NCBI RefSeq assembly: GCF_033898505.1
Contig: NZ_JAXAFK010000003.1
Location: 434,001 to 498,000 of the forward strand
Direction of reading: 5' to 3'
DNA length: 64,000 nucleotides
From: Pectobacterium carotovorum
GTDB lineage: Bacteria; Pseudomonadota; Gammaproteobacteria; Enterobacterales; Enterobacteriaceae
Position numbers and translations under genes: made by a program
Part shown: in pieces, positions 1-9,593 of the stretch
Layout: the number at the start of each line of letters is the position of its first letter
Position numbering within the stretch: the first letter of the stretch is position 1
The notes under the pieces: generated by a model
Seen by the model: only the letters and a program-made list of their open reading frames with translations
What the model was told of the DNA's origin: nothing
The model's database searches: none

Positions 1-165
1 CACTCGCGTTCCCAACGCGGTACGCTCGTCCGGCGTCAGTAGCAGTTGGAGCAACGGCAATTGCAGATCTTCCGCAATAGACTGCTGCAATAGCGCGACA
101 AAGCGCAACCAGTGCTCATTGTCTTGTTCAGAAAGTGCCGGGTCGATAAGCGATAACGGAGTCAT
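1..165 (-). CDS. trpR: Trp operon repressor TrpR (N-terminal part, runs off the window)
   Basis: The minus strand reads from an ATG at 163-165 to the window edge without a stop, giving [19 protein letters not shown] and onwards to an [13 protein letters not shown] stretch. This is the N-terminal half of TrpR, the tryptophan-dependent dimeric repressor that controls trpEDCBA, aroH, mtr and its own gene. The DNA-binding helix-turn-helix lies outside the window. The upstream base order makes the start clear, although the Shine-Dalgarno is weak. A trp-type operator sits 9 bp upstream. The position just downstream of slt on the same strand is the standard enterobacterial arrangement. Confidence 0.93.
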   Translation of the reverse strand, partial: MTPLSLIDPALSEQDNEHWLRFVALLQQSIAEDLQLPLLQLLLTPDERTALGTRV

Positions 166-173
166 AACGGGCT

Positions 174-197
174 GCCATACTATTTAACTAGTACGGC
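174..197 (-). promoter_or_regulatory. trp operator upstream of trpR (autoregulation)
   Basis: This is a 24-bp imperfect palindrome. Its two 12-bp arms match at 10 of 12 positions, and on the minus strand it carries the GTACTAGTTAA core typical of TrpR operators. It lies immediately upstream of the trpR start. TrpR autoregulation through such a box is established in E. coli, so binding here is a well-supported inference. Confidence 0.8.
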
Positions 198-237
198 AGC
201 ATAACACAATTTCAGGCAACGATCGCAACGCGGCGTC

Positions 238-2181
238 TCAATAACGCCGCTGCCATTCCGCATCCGTCAGCACATTGGCTGGCTGGTGAAGGAAATAACG
301 ATAGAAGACGTCATAGGCCAGCACATTTTTCACATATCCCCGTGTTTCCGAGAATGGAATACTTTCGATAAACGCAACGGGATCAATGCGCCCGGCGCTG
401 TTTCTCAGCCAGGTATTCACCCGCGACGGCCCGGCATTATAAGCCGCGGAGGACAGAATCCGGTTACGGCCAAATGTCTGGTACACGTACTCCAGATAGC
501 TCGTTCCCAGCAGAATATTGGTCTCAGGATCGAACAGCTGGCTGCTATTCGTATAGAACGTGATATTGCTCATTTTGGCAGTATGCTGCGCCGTCGCGGG
601 CATCAACTGCATCAAGCCTGATGCGCCGACCGGAGAACGCGCTTTCGGGTTCCAGGCGCTTTCCTGACGAGCGATCGCCATCGCATAGCTTTGGCTAATG
701 CCTTTCCCCTGCGTTTCACGGCGGAATTCGTCATTCCAGGCCAGCGGGAAACGCTCTTCCAGATGATCCCACAGCTTCGCGACAATTGTTGCCTGCACGC
801 TCAAGTCAGCCCAGCGCTGTTCAAACGCATAGCGAGCCAGCGCTTCCTGCTGCGGTTTGCTGCGGTTCGCTACCAGCCCGACCCACTCGCTGCGCGCCAG
901 ATTATCCATCTGCCAGAACATCAATTCCCGCACGCGGGCGACTTCCGGTAGCTGGGACAGGGAAGGATCCGGTTTCACCGCCGTCATGATCGTAATGGGA
1001 TAGCGCTCGTTGAGCTTCTGCGCTGCCGCCATAGGGTAGAACCCGCGCTCCTGCATCAGGCTGCGTAATAGCGTCTCGCCTTCCTGACGTTTGCCCTGTT
1101 CTAACAGCACCACCGCGCGCCAGTAGCGCCATTCGTCTTTCTGTAACGCCTCTGCCGGTAAGCGCGCCATCCAACTCGTTAGCCCCTGACGATCGCCTGC
1201 GCCCAGCGCCATGCGTACGCGACGTTCCAGCAAGGTCGTCGAGGTGCTCTGCCGCACTACGCCATCCCGCCACTGCGCCTGTTCTGACGTAGCATCGTTG
1301 CCCATCAATCGCCAGGCAATGGTTTCTTCCATCTCCTGACGCTCTGCGGCGCTCATTTTCTGCAAACGGACAATGACCGGCAGCATCGAACGGGCATTAT
1401 CAGCATCCTGACGCGCCGTGCGCGTGAAGGCCGACAGCGTGACTTTTCGGGTGAAATCCGTTGGCCCGACGGTACGGGCGAAGCTCTCCAGCGAGTTTGG
1501 ATCGTTCTGGAGTTTGAGCAGCGCATCGCCCATCGTTTTATAATCGTCAGGTAACTGCTTGATGAGGTAGCTCACCAGACTGCTGCTGCCTTCATCCATC
1601 GCCAGACGCGCGCGTTCCAGCGTCGTCAGCGGCGTCTGTTCGCCCGCTTGCTGCCAGACGGAGAAGAGTTTATCGCACACCGCAGGGAGCGAACGCCCAG
1701 TCAGCCAGATATCACGTGTAGCTTCCCACACGCCCTGACGCTGCCCGGTGGCCCACTGGGCATAATAAAAGTTACAGCGGGCGCTGACCGGTTTCGGCGG
1801 CTGCGGGCTAAATGCCAGCAGCCCGATCCAGTCCTGACGACGCGCCAGTTCATTCACAAAGCTGGTATTGAGATTACGAGCGGGCGGCAGCGTCGGATGC
1901 GTTGCCATAAACTGCCTCACCTGCGTCGCGCTGACCTGGCTCAGATCCTGCGTGAGAGAACGGTATTCAAGATAAGGATAAAGCGGGTAACTGCGCAGCG
2001 TCGGCATCAGCTGCGCTACCGTGTCCATCTGGTTGCTGTCCCATGCCTGCTTAACCTGCTGATAGCGCTGACGCTGTTCGTCCAGAGAATCCGCCAGCAC
2101 GTGGCCGGAGGCCCCAGCCAAACATATCGCCGCAACGGCGTACCACCAATGACCCGCTTTCATCACCTGCATTAACCTCAT
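238..2181 (-). CDS. slt: Soluble lytic murein transglycosylase Slt70
   Basis: Periplasmic lytic transglycosylase that cleaves the MurNAc-GlcNAc bond of peptidoglycan to form 1,6-anhydro-muropeptides. The 647-residue product has a signal peptide ending near residue 30 (HVLA before DSLDEQ). A long alpha-superhelical U/L domain follows to about residue 480, then a C-terminal lysozyme-like SLT domain. The catalytic Glu is in ARQESAWNP (about Glu507), followed by GASGLMQLMP and AAYNAGP motifs. The sequence tracks E. coli Slt along its whole length. Start choice is uncertain: Met1, Met4 (2172) and Met7 (2163) all leave a usable signal peptide and none has a strong ribosome site. It lies upstream of trpR on the same strand, as in E. 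coli. Confidence 0.96.
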   Translation of the reverse strand: MRLMQVMKAGHWWYAVAAICLAGASGHVLADSLDEQRQRYQQVKQAWDSNQMDTVAQLMPTLRSYPLYPYLEYRSLTQDLSQVSATQVRQFMATHPTLPPARNLNTSFVNELARRQDWIGLLAFSPQPPKPVSARCNFYYAQWATGQRQGVWEATRDIWLTGRSLPAVCDKLFSVWQQAGEQTPLTTLERARLAMDEGSSSLVSYLIKQLPDDYKTMGDALLKLQNDPNSLESFARTVGPTDFTRKVTLSAFTRTARQDADNARSMLPVIVRLQKMSAAERQEMEETIAWRLMGNDATSEQAQWRDGVVRQSTSTTLLERRVRMALGAGDRQGLTSWMARLPAEALQKDEWRYWRAVVLLEQGKRQEGETLLRSLMQERGFYPMAAAQKLNERYPITIMTAVKPDPSLSQLPEVARVRELMFWQMDNLARSEWVGLVANRSKPQQEALARYAFEQRWADLSVQATIVAKLWDHLEERFPLAWNDEFRRETQGKGISQSYAMAIARQESAWNPKARSPVGASGLMQLMPATAQHTAKMSNITFYTNSSQLFDPETNILLGTSYLEYVYQTFGRNRILSSAAYNAGPSRVNTWLRNSAGRIDPVAFIESIPFSETRGYVKNVLAYDVFYRYFLHQPANVLTDAEWQRRY

Positions 2182-2530
2182 CCGTTATCGAACTTGCTAT
2201 CGGCATCCTTCATCGTATCGATACCCCTATCCTATCGGGCAGATCCAGTGTGGCACATCATGCCAGACAACGATACGTCGATCCGCAAACCGATTCTGAA
2301 ATTCATCAGGCGGGCTGACCTCTCAGATCGGCCATGGCAAATCGCCGGATAGCTGGGATCGCGGACTGAAACCCGCTACACTTCATACTCAAAGTAATGC
2401 ACTTAGAATAATCGATCCGCTGCCAGGGTATTGCCTTAGCAGCGATGTAGTATTAAGTAGCATCGTGCTACACATGGTCACCCGCTTATGGTGACAAATC
2501 ATAGAGATAAGAGAGAGGCGAAGTCGCAAC
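2182..2530. other. Divergent intergenic region slt / ettA
   Basis: This 349-bp region has no credible gene. It must hold the promoters of slt (leftward) and ettA (rightward). A purine-rich AGAGAGG lies about 13 bp before the ettA GTG. Short inverted stretches around 2440-2475 (a TAGCATCGTGCTA palindrome) could form a leader hairpin, but no recognised riboswitch or operator is apparent. Confidence 0.5.
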
Positions 2531-4198
2531 GTGGCTCAATATGTTTATACCATGCATCGCGTCGGTAAGGTCGTACCGCCGAAGCGTCACATTCTGAAAA
2601 ACATCTCCCTCAGTTTTTTCCCCGGTGCCAAGATCGGCGTGCTGGGTCTGAACGGAGCCGGTAAATCAACGCTGTTGCGTATTATGGCTGGCATTGATAC
2701 GGACATCGAGGGCGAAGCTCGCCCACAACCTGGAATCAAAATCGGCTATTTGCCGCAGGAACCACAGTTAAACACGGAGCACACCGTACGTGAATCCGTA
2801 GAAGAAGCGGTGTCTGAAGTCGTGACCGCACTGAAGCGTCTTGATGAAGTTTATGCGCTGTATGCCGACCCGGATGCAGATTTCGATAAACTGGCTGCCG
2901 AGCAAGGCAAGCTGGAAGAAATCATTCAGGCGCATGACGGTCATAACCTGAATAACCAGTTGGAGCGCGCCGCCGATGCGCTGCGCCTGCCGGAGTGGGA
3001 TGCGAAAATCGCCAACCTGTCCGGGGGTGAACGTCGCCGCGTGGCCCTGTGCCGTCTGCTGCTGGAAAAGCCGGACATGCTGCTGCTCGACGAACCAACC
3101 AACCACCTGGACGCCGAATCCGTCGCCTGGCTGGAACGCTTCCTGCATGACTTCGAGGGTACCGTGGTAGCAATTACCCACGACCGTTACTTCCTCGATA
3201 ACGTAGCGGGCTGGATTCTGGAGCTGGACCGCGGCGAAGGCATTCCGTGGGAAGGCAACTACTCTTCCTGGCTGGAGCAGAAAGATCAGCGTCTGGCACA
3301 GGAAGCTTCTCAGGAAGCGGCACGCCGTAAATCCATTGAGAAAGAGCTGGAGTGGGTGCGTCAAGGCGCTAAAGGCCGTCAGTCCAAAGGTAAGGCTCGC
3401 CTGGCACGCTTTGAAGAGCTGAACAACACGGAATACCAGAAACGTAACGAAACCAACGAACTGTTTATTCCGCCTGGTGCTCGCCTTGGCGATAAAGTGG
3501 TGGAAGTCACCAACCTCAGCAAATCTTACGGCGAACGCCAGCTCATCGACGGGCTTTCTTTCTCCGTACCGAAAGGTGCCATTGTCGGTATCATCGGCCC
3601 GAACGGCGCCGGTAAATCGACGCTGTTCCGTATGATGTCCGGTCAGGAGCAGCCAGATAGCGGCACGATTGAGCTGGGTGAAACAGTGAAACTGGCGTCA
3701 GTCGACCAATTCCGTGACGCGATGGACAACAGCAAAACCGTCTGGGAAGAAGTGTCCGGCGGGCAGGACATCATGCGTATCGGCAACACCGAAATGCCAA
3801 GCCGCGCTTACGTTGGCCGTTTCAACTTCAAAGGGGTTGATCAGGGCAAACGCGTTGGCGAGCTGTCCGGTGGTGAACGCGGCCGTCTACATCTGGCGAA
3901 GCTGTTGCAGGTAGGCGGCAACGTGCTGCTGCTCGATGAACCGACCAACGACCTGGATATCGAAACCCTGCGCGCGCTGGAAAACGCCCTGCTGGAATTC
4001 CCTGGCTGTGCCATGGTGATCTCGCATGACCGTTGGTTCCTCGACCGTATCGCCACACACATTCTGGATTATCAGGATGAAGGTAAAGTGGAATTCTTCG
4101 AAGGTAACTTTACCGAATACGAAGAATACAAGAAGCGTACGCTGGGCGCTGATGCGCTGGAACCACACCGCATCAAATACAAGAAGATCGCTAAATAA
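2531..4198 (+). CDS. ettA: Energy-dependent translational throttle protein EttA (ABC-F ATPase)
   Basis: ABC-F protein that binds the ribosomal E site and gates entry into the elongation cycle according to the ATP/ADP ratio. The 555 residues hold two ABC domains. Walker A motifs are GLNGAGKST (about 39) and GPNGAGKST (about 357), each with an LSGGE signature and an LLLDEPT Walker B. The two domains are joined by the charged P-site tRNA interaction arm (about 245-320), and no membrane segment is present. It starts with GTG at 2531, giving MAQYVYTMHRVGKVVPPK, which matches the E. coli start. It is monocistronic, closed by a strong terminator at 4222. Confidence 0.97.
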   Translation: MAQYVYTMHRVGKVVPPKRHILKNISLSFFPGAKIGVLGLNGAGKSTLLRIMAGIDTDIEGEARPQPGIKIGYLPQEPQLNTEHTVRESVEEAVSEVVTALKRLDEVYALYADPDADFDKLAAEQGKLEEIIQAHDGHNLNNQLERAADALRLPEWDAKIANLSGGERRRVALCRLLLEKPDMLLLDEPTNHLDAESVAWLERFLHDFEGTVVAITHDRYFLDNVAGWILELDRGEGIPWEGNYSSWLEQKDQRLAQEASQEAARRKSIEKELEWVRQGAKGRQSKGKARLARFEELNNTEYQKRNETNELFIPPGARLGDKVVEVTNLSKSYGERQLIDGLSFSVPKGAIVGIIGPNGAGKSTLFRMMSGQEQPDSGTIELGETVKLASVDQFRDAMDNSKTVWEEVSGGQDIMRIGNTEMPSRAYVGRFNFKGVDQGKRVGELSGGERGRLHLAKLLQVGGNVLLLDEPTNDLDIETLRALENALLEFPGCAMVISHDRWFLDRIATHILDYQDEGKVEFFEGNFTEYEEYKKRTLGADALEPHRIKYKKIAK

Positions 4199-4221
4199 GC
4201 CGTCATCAAACGTGATAAACA

Positions 4222-4249
4222 AATGGCCCGCATTGCGGGCCATTTTTTT
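4222..4249 (+). terminator. Rho-independent terminator of ettA (possibly bidirectional)
   Basis: AATGGCCCGC pairs with GCGGGCCATT around a short loop and is followed by seven T. The A-run on the left arm means it could also end transcription of the leftward chemoreceptor gene. Confidence 0.85.
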
Positions 4250-4283
4250 CCATACTCGTCATACTTACTTCATTTACCGGGAA

Positions 4284-5987
4284 TCAGAACGTTTCCCAGT
4301 TTTGATTATCGCTGCCTTTGCTACTGGTCCCGGCAATCGCCATTGCTGGCGCTAGACGCGGTTGCGGCGTAGCCTTCGGCAAGGACGCTTTCAGTCTCTG
4401 AGCCACCCCAGCCAGCTTGAATACCGCGACAGCCTGCGTCAGACGCGCGGCCTGCTCTTCAAGTGACACGGCGGCGGCCGAAGCTTCCTGCACCAATGCC
4501 GCATTCTGCTGCGTCGCACTGTCCATTTCAGACACGGCCTGACTCACCTGCCCAATGCCACGGCTTTGTTCGTCGGAAGCGGAAGCAATTTCCCCCATGA
4601 TGTCGGTCACGCTGACAACCGCGCGGACAATCTCACCCATGGTTGTGCCCGCCTGAGACACAAGCCCAGACCCCGTTTCCACCAGTCGGCTCGATTCGCC
4701 AATCAGCCCTTCAATCTCTTTCGCGGCCTGTGCGCTGCGCTGCGCCAAATTACGGACCTCACCCGCCACCACAGCAAAACCACGCCCTTGCTCACCCGCT
4801 CGCGCGGCCTCCACCGCCGCGTTCAGCGCCAGAATGTTGGTCTGGAAGGCGATGCTATTAATGACGGAAGTGATTTCAGAAATACGTCGTGAACTGGTGG
4901 AAATATCCTGCATGGTATCTACCACGTTCTTCACGATCTGCCCGCCCTTCTCCGCTTTTTCAGAAGCATTCTTCGCCAGTTGGCTGGCGTGATGGGCGTT
5001 GTCAGAGTTCTGTTTCACCGTTGCGGTCAGCTGTTCCATGCTCGCTGCGGTTTCCTCCAGCGCGGCCGCCTGCTGCTCGGTACGCGACGAGAGATCGACG
5101 TTACCCGCCGTAATTTCTGACGATCCCTGATAGATCGAATCCGCACCTTCGCGCACGATCGTCACCGTATCCGTCAGTTCCGCCTGCATGTTCTGGATAT
5201 TCGTCCCCAGAATGCCGATTTCATTACGCCCCATCACCATCGGCGGCTGCGTCAGATCGCCTGCGGCAATCTTCTGGATACGCTCAACCAGTCTGTTGAT
5301 TGGCGCGAGGATCACATTGCGCACCATGATGTAGGCCATGATCGCCATAATGATAGACAGGACAAATGAGCCCGCCATCATCCAGTAACCCAGCTTGGCA
5401 TTCTCCGCCGCACGCAGGTTGATATCCTGCGCGGCTTTCGTGAGTTCACTCACCTTCTTGCGAACCGGAACACTGAACGCTTCATCTAGCTGACGGGCTA
5501 GCGTACTTTCCAGCGTAATCGTATCTTCAAACTCTCCGTCATTTGTCGCCTTCTGCATAGCCAGAATCGCTTTATCACGGTAGTCGGCATACGCCTTAAG
5601 AATTTCGCTATCCAGCGCGCTTTCACTCTCCAGTTTGTCTGGACGCGCGAGGTATTCATCCAGACGCTTCTGCGAGGCTCTGACTCTGCCAGCAGCCTGA
5701 TCTGAAGCGGATTTAAAGACCTCGTGATCGCTAATACGGTTTGCTGCACCCGCCTGAATAAGCAGCAGTCTGGCAACGCGTAACTGATCGAGGCTGCTGC
5801 TGATACCGGCGCGGATATCAGACAACTCATTAGCCTTATCGAGTGAATCATTACTCTGCTTTAAAAAATAACTCGCTGTGCCAATAGAAAGCGCAAATAA
5901 AATCAGGATAATTGAAAAAAGAGTAATAAATAACGAAACGAGACGTATATTGTTGATGTAACTCAACTTCTCTTTTTGAATAGACAT
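4284..5987 (-). CDS. Methyl-accepting chemotaxis protein with NWETF tail
   Basis: Transmembrane chemoreceptor that signals to CheA/CheW. From the ATG at 5987 the 567-residue product begins [18 protein letters not shown]. It has a first membrane segment (about 15-36), a periplasmic four-helix-bundle ligand domain of Tar type (about 37-190), and a second membrane segment near 195-215. A HAMP domain follows, then a long coiled signalling domain with the highly conserved hairpin-tip stretch ([20 protein letters not shown]). The last five residues are NWETF, the CheR/CheB docking pentapeptide, so it should be a self-sufficient high-abundance-type receptor. Upstream in-frame starts to 6014 exist but lack ribosome sites. 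The ligand cannot be told from sequence. A sigma-28 type promoter lies at 6126-6152. Confidence 0.93.
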   Translation of the reverse strand: MSIQKEKLSYINNIRLVSLFITLFSIILILFALSIGTASYFLKQSNDSLDKANELSDIRAGISSSLDQLRVARLLLIQAGAANRISDHEVFKSASDQAAGRVRASQKRLDEYLARPDKLESESALDSEILKAYADYRDKAILAMQKATNDGEFEDTITLESTLARQLDEAFSVPVRKKVSELTKAAQDINLRAAENAKLGYWMMAGSFVLSIIMAIMAYIMVRNVILAPINRLVERIQKIAAGDLTQPPMVMGRNEIGILGTNIQNMQAELTDTVTIVREGADSIYQGSSEITAGNVDLSSRTEQQAAALEETAASMEQLTATVKQNSDNAHHASQLAKNASEKAEKGGQIVKNVVDTMQDISTSSRRISEITSVINSIAFQTNILALNAAVEAARAGEQGRGFAVVAGEVRNLAQRSAQAAKEIEGLIGESSRLVETGSGLVSQAGTTMGEIVRAVVSVTDIMGEIASASDEQSRGIGQVSQAVSEMDSATQQNAALVQEASAAAVSLEEQAARLTQAVAVFKLAGVAQRLKASLPKATPQPRLAPAMAIAGTSSKGSDNQNWETF

Positions 5988-6125
5988 CGGTTGCATTCTC
6001 ATTTTCACCATCACTGGTATACATTATCTCTGCCATTACAGGTGCGACAGAGCCCAGATATCACTGTGACAATAACGCCACGCAGGACAAACCTTTCATA
6101 AAAAAGTCAAAAGGAACCAGAAGTG

Positions 6126-6152
6126 TTATCGGCATTTCCAATTTAAAACGTA
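6126..6152 (-). promoter_or_regulatory. Sigma-28 (FliA) type promoter of the chemoreceptor gene
   Basis: On the minus strand this reads TACGTTTT, 11 bases, then GCCGATAA. The -10 element is a perfect 8/8 match to the flagellar sigma-28 consensus. The -35 matches TAAAGTTT at five of eight positions, and the spacing is exactly the consensus 11. It lies about 140 bp before the probable ATG, which links expression to the flagellar regulon. Confidence 0.75.
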
Positions 6153-6237
6153 CCTAAAATAAGTTGATAGAAATCACGTTTCAATAAAAATTAAAATATA
6201 CCCATAAAAATGAAACAAAGATATTGTACGCACGGCA

Positions 6238-7149
6238 TCACGGCTGATTTTTCAAAAACGTTGAGTAATCGTCCAACGCCCGATGTTGTAAAACAAAGTC
6301 GATAAAACACGCCAGCGCGGGCGAATTCAGTTTGCGGCTGGGATACACCAGATAAAGTTCATTAGCTTCCACCTGCCAATCCGGCAAGACCCTGACCAGC
6401 TTCCCGGAAACCGCTTCATCCAGACAGAGAAAATCCGGCAATAACGTAATGCCAGCCCCCGCCATGGCGCACTCGCGGGCGTAAAGCAGGTTATCCGTGA
6501 TATGCGCCTCGGGCAGTAACCAGCGATAAAGCTCAGAACCGCGATGAAGAAGCCACTCCGTCCAGGCATGATGTGCGATACAGCGGTGCTGTTGGAGCTG
6601 CTGTGGATGGAGCAATGCCGGATGCCGCGCCAGATAGTCAGGCGACGCCAGCAAATAGCGGGGAGTCTGCCCAAGCGAACGCCCGATCAGTGAAGAGTCA
6701 TGCGGTTTACCAGTACGAAAAGCGACATCAAAACCTTCTTGAACCAGATCGATCACCTCATCTGAAATCAGCACATCCAGCGATACCGCCGGAAAGCGCT
6801 GCTGAAACTCGGCCGTAAGCCGCGCCAGCAGCGTGGAACCGAATCCCGCCGGGCTGGTGATACGCAGCCGCCCGCTGGGATTATCACGCAAGCGCTGTAT
6901 GGCAAGATCGGCACGCTCGCTGGCTTGCAGCATTTCCTGACAGTGAATCAGGTAGCGCTCGCCTGCAAACGTCAGATTGAGCTGGCGCGTCGTGCGATTC
7001 AACAACCGCAGGCCAATCTGCTGTTCAAGCTGGCTAATGCGCAGGCTCAGGCTGGATTTTGCCAGCCCTGCCTTTCGCGCCGCCTGCGTGAAACTGCCAC
7101 ACTCGGCCACCAGCGCAAACAGCGCCATATCCTGCAATTGTTTAAACAT
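6238..7149 (-). CDS. LysR-family transcriptional regulator
   Basis: This 303-residue protein has an N-terminal winged helix-turn-helix (about 1-60, with SFTQAARKAGLAKSSLSLRI as the recognition region). A linker helix leads to a periplasmic-binding-protein-like effector domain (about 90-295). It resembles the large group of LysR regulators that control a divergently transcribed oxidoreductase. Here the divergent neighbour is the alcohol-dehydrogenase-like gene at 7305, 155 bp away. A GTTC-n9-GAAC palindrome abuts its own start codon, which fits autorepression. The effector and exact orthologue are not recognised. Confidence 0.9.
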   Translation of the reverse strand: MFKQLQDMALFALVAECGSFTQAARKAGLAKSSLSLRISQLEQQIGLRLLNRTTRQLNLTFAGERYLIHCQEMLQASERADLAIQRLRDNPSGRLRITSPAGFGSTLLARLTAEFQQRFPAVSLDVLISDEVIDLVQEGFDVAFRTGKPHDSSLIGRSLGQTPRYLLASPDYLARHPALLHPQQLQQHRCIAHHAWTEWLLHRGSELYRWLLPEAHITDNLLYARECAMAGAGITLLPDFLCLDEAVSGKLVRVLPDWQVEANELYLVYPSRKLNSPALACFIDFVLQHRALDDYSTFLKNQP

Positions 7150-7153
7150 GATT

Positions 7154-7170
7154 GTTCACCTTAGACGAAC
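7154..7170. promoter_or_regulatory. Candidate LysR-type operator
   Basis: This is a 17-bp interrupted palindrome (GTTC..CTTAG..GAAC) four bases upstream of the LysR gene start, in the divergent promoter region. LysR regulators usually bind such T-n11-A dyads. Assigning it to this regulator is inference. Confidence 0.4.
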
Positions 7171-7238
7171 ACTGCATTATTTATTGTCCATCTTATCAGC
7201 CCTATCACCGTGTTCTACACTTGGTTTTATGCAAAAAA

Positions 7239-7272
7239 ACATGCCTTACTCAAAAACATGTCTTATTCACAA
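7239..7272. repeat. 17-bp tandem direct repeat upstream of the oxidoreductase
   Basis: ACATGCCTTACTCAAAA is followed at once by ACATGTCTTATTCACAA, matching at 14 of 17 positions. The pair lies 33-66 bp before the ATG at 7305, in the promoter zone, and may be an activator half-site pair or a chance duplication. Confidence 0.5.
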
Positions 7273-7304
7273 GACTGCATTCTGAAAATACTGAGGAACA
7301 GACC

Positions 7305-8306
7305 ATGACCGCTCATGCGATAGCCGTTGATCCACAACAGCCAGAAAACTTCATTGCCATCACTCAGGACATTCCTGAACCCGGCGAATACGATCTGTTG
7401 GTCGGCGTAAAAGCCATTTCCGTCAATCCCGTAGATACCAAAGTCCATGCTGGGTTACGTCAGAATGGATTACAGCAGCCCCGAATTCTCGGCTGGGATG
7501 CCAGCGGCATCGTGCTGAAAACCGGCAGCGCCGTGAGCGACCTTCAGGTAGGCGATGAAGTCTGGTACGCCGGCGACATCACCCGTCCCGGCAGCAACAC
7601 CACTCATCAGCTGATTGATTCACGTATCGTTGCGCGTAAGCCTGTGTCTCTGGACTGGGCAGCCGCAGCCGCACTGCCGCTCACGGCACTGACCGCATGG
7701 GAAGGATTGTTCGAACACCTGAAAATACAGCAGGCCGACAGCGAGAAAACGCTGTTGATTATCGGTGGCGCGGGCGGCGTAGGATCCCTTGCGATTTCTC
7801 TGGCAGCACTGCGCAGTTCAGTGAACATCATCACTACCGCGTCGCAGCCTGACTCGGCAGAGTGGTGCCGCCAACGCGGTGCACATAAGGTCGTAGATTA
7901 CCGCAATCTGGTCGAGTCTCTGGCAAAAGAAGGGATCAAACAGGTCGATTACATTTTCTGCCTGAACGATACGGACGGGCACTGGGATGCCATCAGCAAA
8001 CTGATCGCACCAATGGGCCACATTTGCACCATCGTAGAAAACAAAAACCCGCTCGACCAAACGGCGTTGAAACTCAAGAGCGCAGCGCTGCACTGGGAAT
8101 TAATGTTTACCCGCAGCATGTTCACCACGCCGGATATCGCCGAACAGGGGAATATTTTGCACGAAGTCGCACAGCTGGTGGATGCAGGAAAACTTCAGGG
8201 AACCGCCAGCGAAACGCTGCAAGGATTAACGGTAGACACGCTGAAGCAGGCTCACGATAAAGTGCTGGAAGGGCATATGCGCGGCAAGATCGTTATCGCG
8301 CTGTAA
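7305..8306 (+). CDS. Zinc-independent medium-chain alcohol dehydrogenase / quinone oxidoreductase-like protein
   Basis: NAD(P)H-dependent MDR-superfamily oxidoreductase of 333 residues. It has a GroES-like N-terminal domain (about 1-125, with GWDASGIV) and a Rossmann nucleotide-binding domain with LLIIGGAGGVGSLAISLAA near 148-166. The cysteine and histidine ligands of classical zinc alcohol dehydrogenases are absent, placing it with the zinc-free 'zinc-binding alcohol dehydrogenase family' group (YogA/TIGR02817-like), which probably reduces quinones or enones. The ATG at 7305 is chosen because a GAGGA ribosome site lies 7 bases upstream; the open frame extends 51 codons further but has no ribosome site. 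It is divergent from the LysR gene and probably controlled by it. Confidence 0.88.
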   Translation: MTAHAIAVDPQQPENFIAITQDIPEPGEYDLLVGVKAISVNPVDTKVHAGLRQNGLQQPRILGWDASGIVLKTGSAVSDLQVGDEVWYAGDITRPGSNTTHQLIDSRIVARKPVSLDWAAAAALPLTALTAWEGLFEHLKIQQADSEKTLLIIGGAGGVGSLAISLAALRSSVNIITTASQPDSAEWCRQRGAHKVVDYRNLVESLAKEGIKQVDYIFCLNDTDGHWDAISKLIAPMGHICTIVENKNPLDQTALKLKSAALHWELMFTRSMFTTPDIAEQGNILHEVAQLVDAGKLQGTASETLQGLTVDTLKQAHDKVLEGHMRGKIVIAL

Positions 8307-8312
8307 TAACGC

Positions 8313-8336
8313 AATCAGCCCCTTACGGGGCTGATT
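8313..8336. terminator. Hairpin between convergent oxidoreductase and serA
   Basis: AATCAGCCCC pairs with GGGGCTGATT around a TTAC loop. There is no strong T-run on either side, so terminator strength is uncertain, but the position between convergent genes fits. Confidence 0.6.
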
Positions 8337-8360
8337 AATAACTCACGGCTCAATCACACA

Positions 8361-9593
8361 TCAGAACAGCAGACGGGCACGAATAGTACCTGGAATCGCC
8401 TTCATCAGTTGCAGCGCCGTTTGCGCGCCGTCGGTTTCGACATCAATGACCACATAACCAATTTCAGGTGTCGTTTGCAGATACTGCGCGGCAATGTTAA
8501 TGCCCTGCTCAGCAAAGATCTGGTTAATTTTGGTAATAATGCCAGGACGATTTTCATGGATGTGCAGCAGGCGGCTGGCGCGTGCGCCATGAACAGGCAG
8601 CGACACTTCCGGGAAATTCACCGCAGACAGCGTAGACCCGTTGTCTGAATATTTCGCCAGTTTTCCGGCCACTTCATCACCGATGTTTTCCTGCGCTTCC
8701 TGCGTAGAACCACCGATATGCGGCGTTAGCAGCACGTTGTCAAACTCGCACAGCGGCGACAGGAATGGATCGCTGTTGGTCGCAGGTTCCTGTGGGAACA
8801 CGTCAATGGCCGCACCAGACAGATGCTTGCTGCTCAGCACTTCGCACAGAGCAGGAATATCAACTACCGTACCACGAGCAGCGTTAATCAGGATGGAACC
8901 CGGCTTCATCAGCGCCAGCTCTTCTGCACCCATCATATTCTGCGTGCTGTCATTTTCCGGCACGTGCAGGCTCACGACGTCGCTCATATTCAGCAGGTCG
9001 GACAGGTGGCGCACCTGCTGAGCATTACCCAGCGGTAATTTACTTTCGATATCATAGAAGTAAACGTGCATGCCCAAGCTTTCAGCCAGAATACCCAACT
9101 GAGTACCGATATGACCGTAGCCGATGATCCCCAGCTTTTTGCCGCGCGCTTCAAACGAGCCGACAGCCAGTTTGTGCCAGATACCACGGTGCGCTTTCGC
9201 GTTCGCCGCCGGGATACCGCGCAGCATCAGCAGCATTTCGCCGATCACCATTTCTGCCACGGATCGGGTATTGGAAAACGGTGCGTTAAATACTGGGATA
9301 CCGCGTTTGGTCGCGGCCGACAGATCAACCTGATTAGTCCCGATACAGAAACACCCTACTGCGATCAGTTTTTCCGCAGCAGCAAAAATCTCTTCTGTCA
9401 GATGGGTACGCGAGCGAATACCCACAAAGTGCGCATCGCGGATGGAAGCTTTCAACTCCTCAGGATCCAGCGCGCCCTTATGGAACTCAATGTTGGTGTA
9501 ACCGGCTGCACGCAGGTTATCCAGCGCGCTCTGGTGCACGCCTTCCACTAACAGAAACTTAATCTTGTCTTTTTCCAGTGATACCTTTGCCAT
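8361..9593 (-). CDS. serA: D-3-phosphoglycerate dehydrogenase
   Basis: First step of serine synthesis: 3-phosphoglycerate plus NAD+ to 3-phosphohydroxypyruvate. The 410-residue product begins MAKVSLEKDKIKFLLVEGVH. It carries the D-2-hydroxyacid dehydrogenase catalytic and NAD domains (Rossmann GYGHIGTQLG near 158; HVPENDSTQNMM; LTPHIGGST with the catalytic histidine). A C-terminal ACT domain (about 338-410) is where serine binds to inhibit the enzyme. Length and sequence match E. coli SerA. The upstream neighbour on the same strand is rpiA, as in E. coli, with a 294-bp gap that should hold the serA promoter. Confidence 0.97.
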   Translation of the reverse strand: MAKVSLEKDKIKFLLVEGVHQSALDNLRAAGYTNIEFHKGALDPEELKASIRDAHFVGIRSRTHLTEEIFAAAEKLIAVGCFCIGTNQVDLSAATKRGIPVFNAPFSNTRSVAEMVIGEMLLMLRGIPAANAKAHRGIWHKLAVGSFEARGKKLGIIGYGHIGTQLGILAESLGMHVYFYDIESKLPLGNAQQVRHLSDLLNMSDVVSLHVPENDSTQNMMGAEELALMKPGSILINAARGTVVDIPALCEVLSSKHLSGAAIDVFPQEPATNSDPFLSPLCEFDNVLLTPHIGGSTQEAQENIGDEVAGKLAKYSDNGSTLSAVNFPEVSLPVHGARASRLLHIHENRPGIITKINQIFAEQGINIAAQYLQTTPEIGYVVIDVETDGAQTALQLMKAIPGTIRARLLF

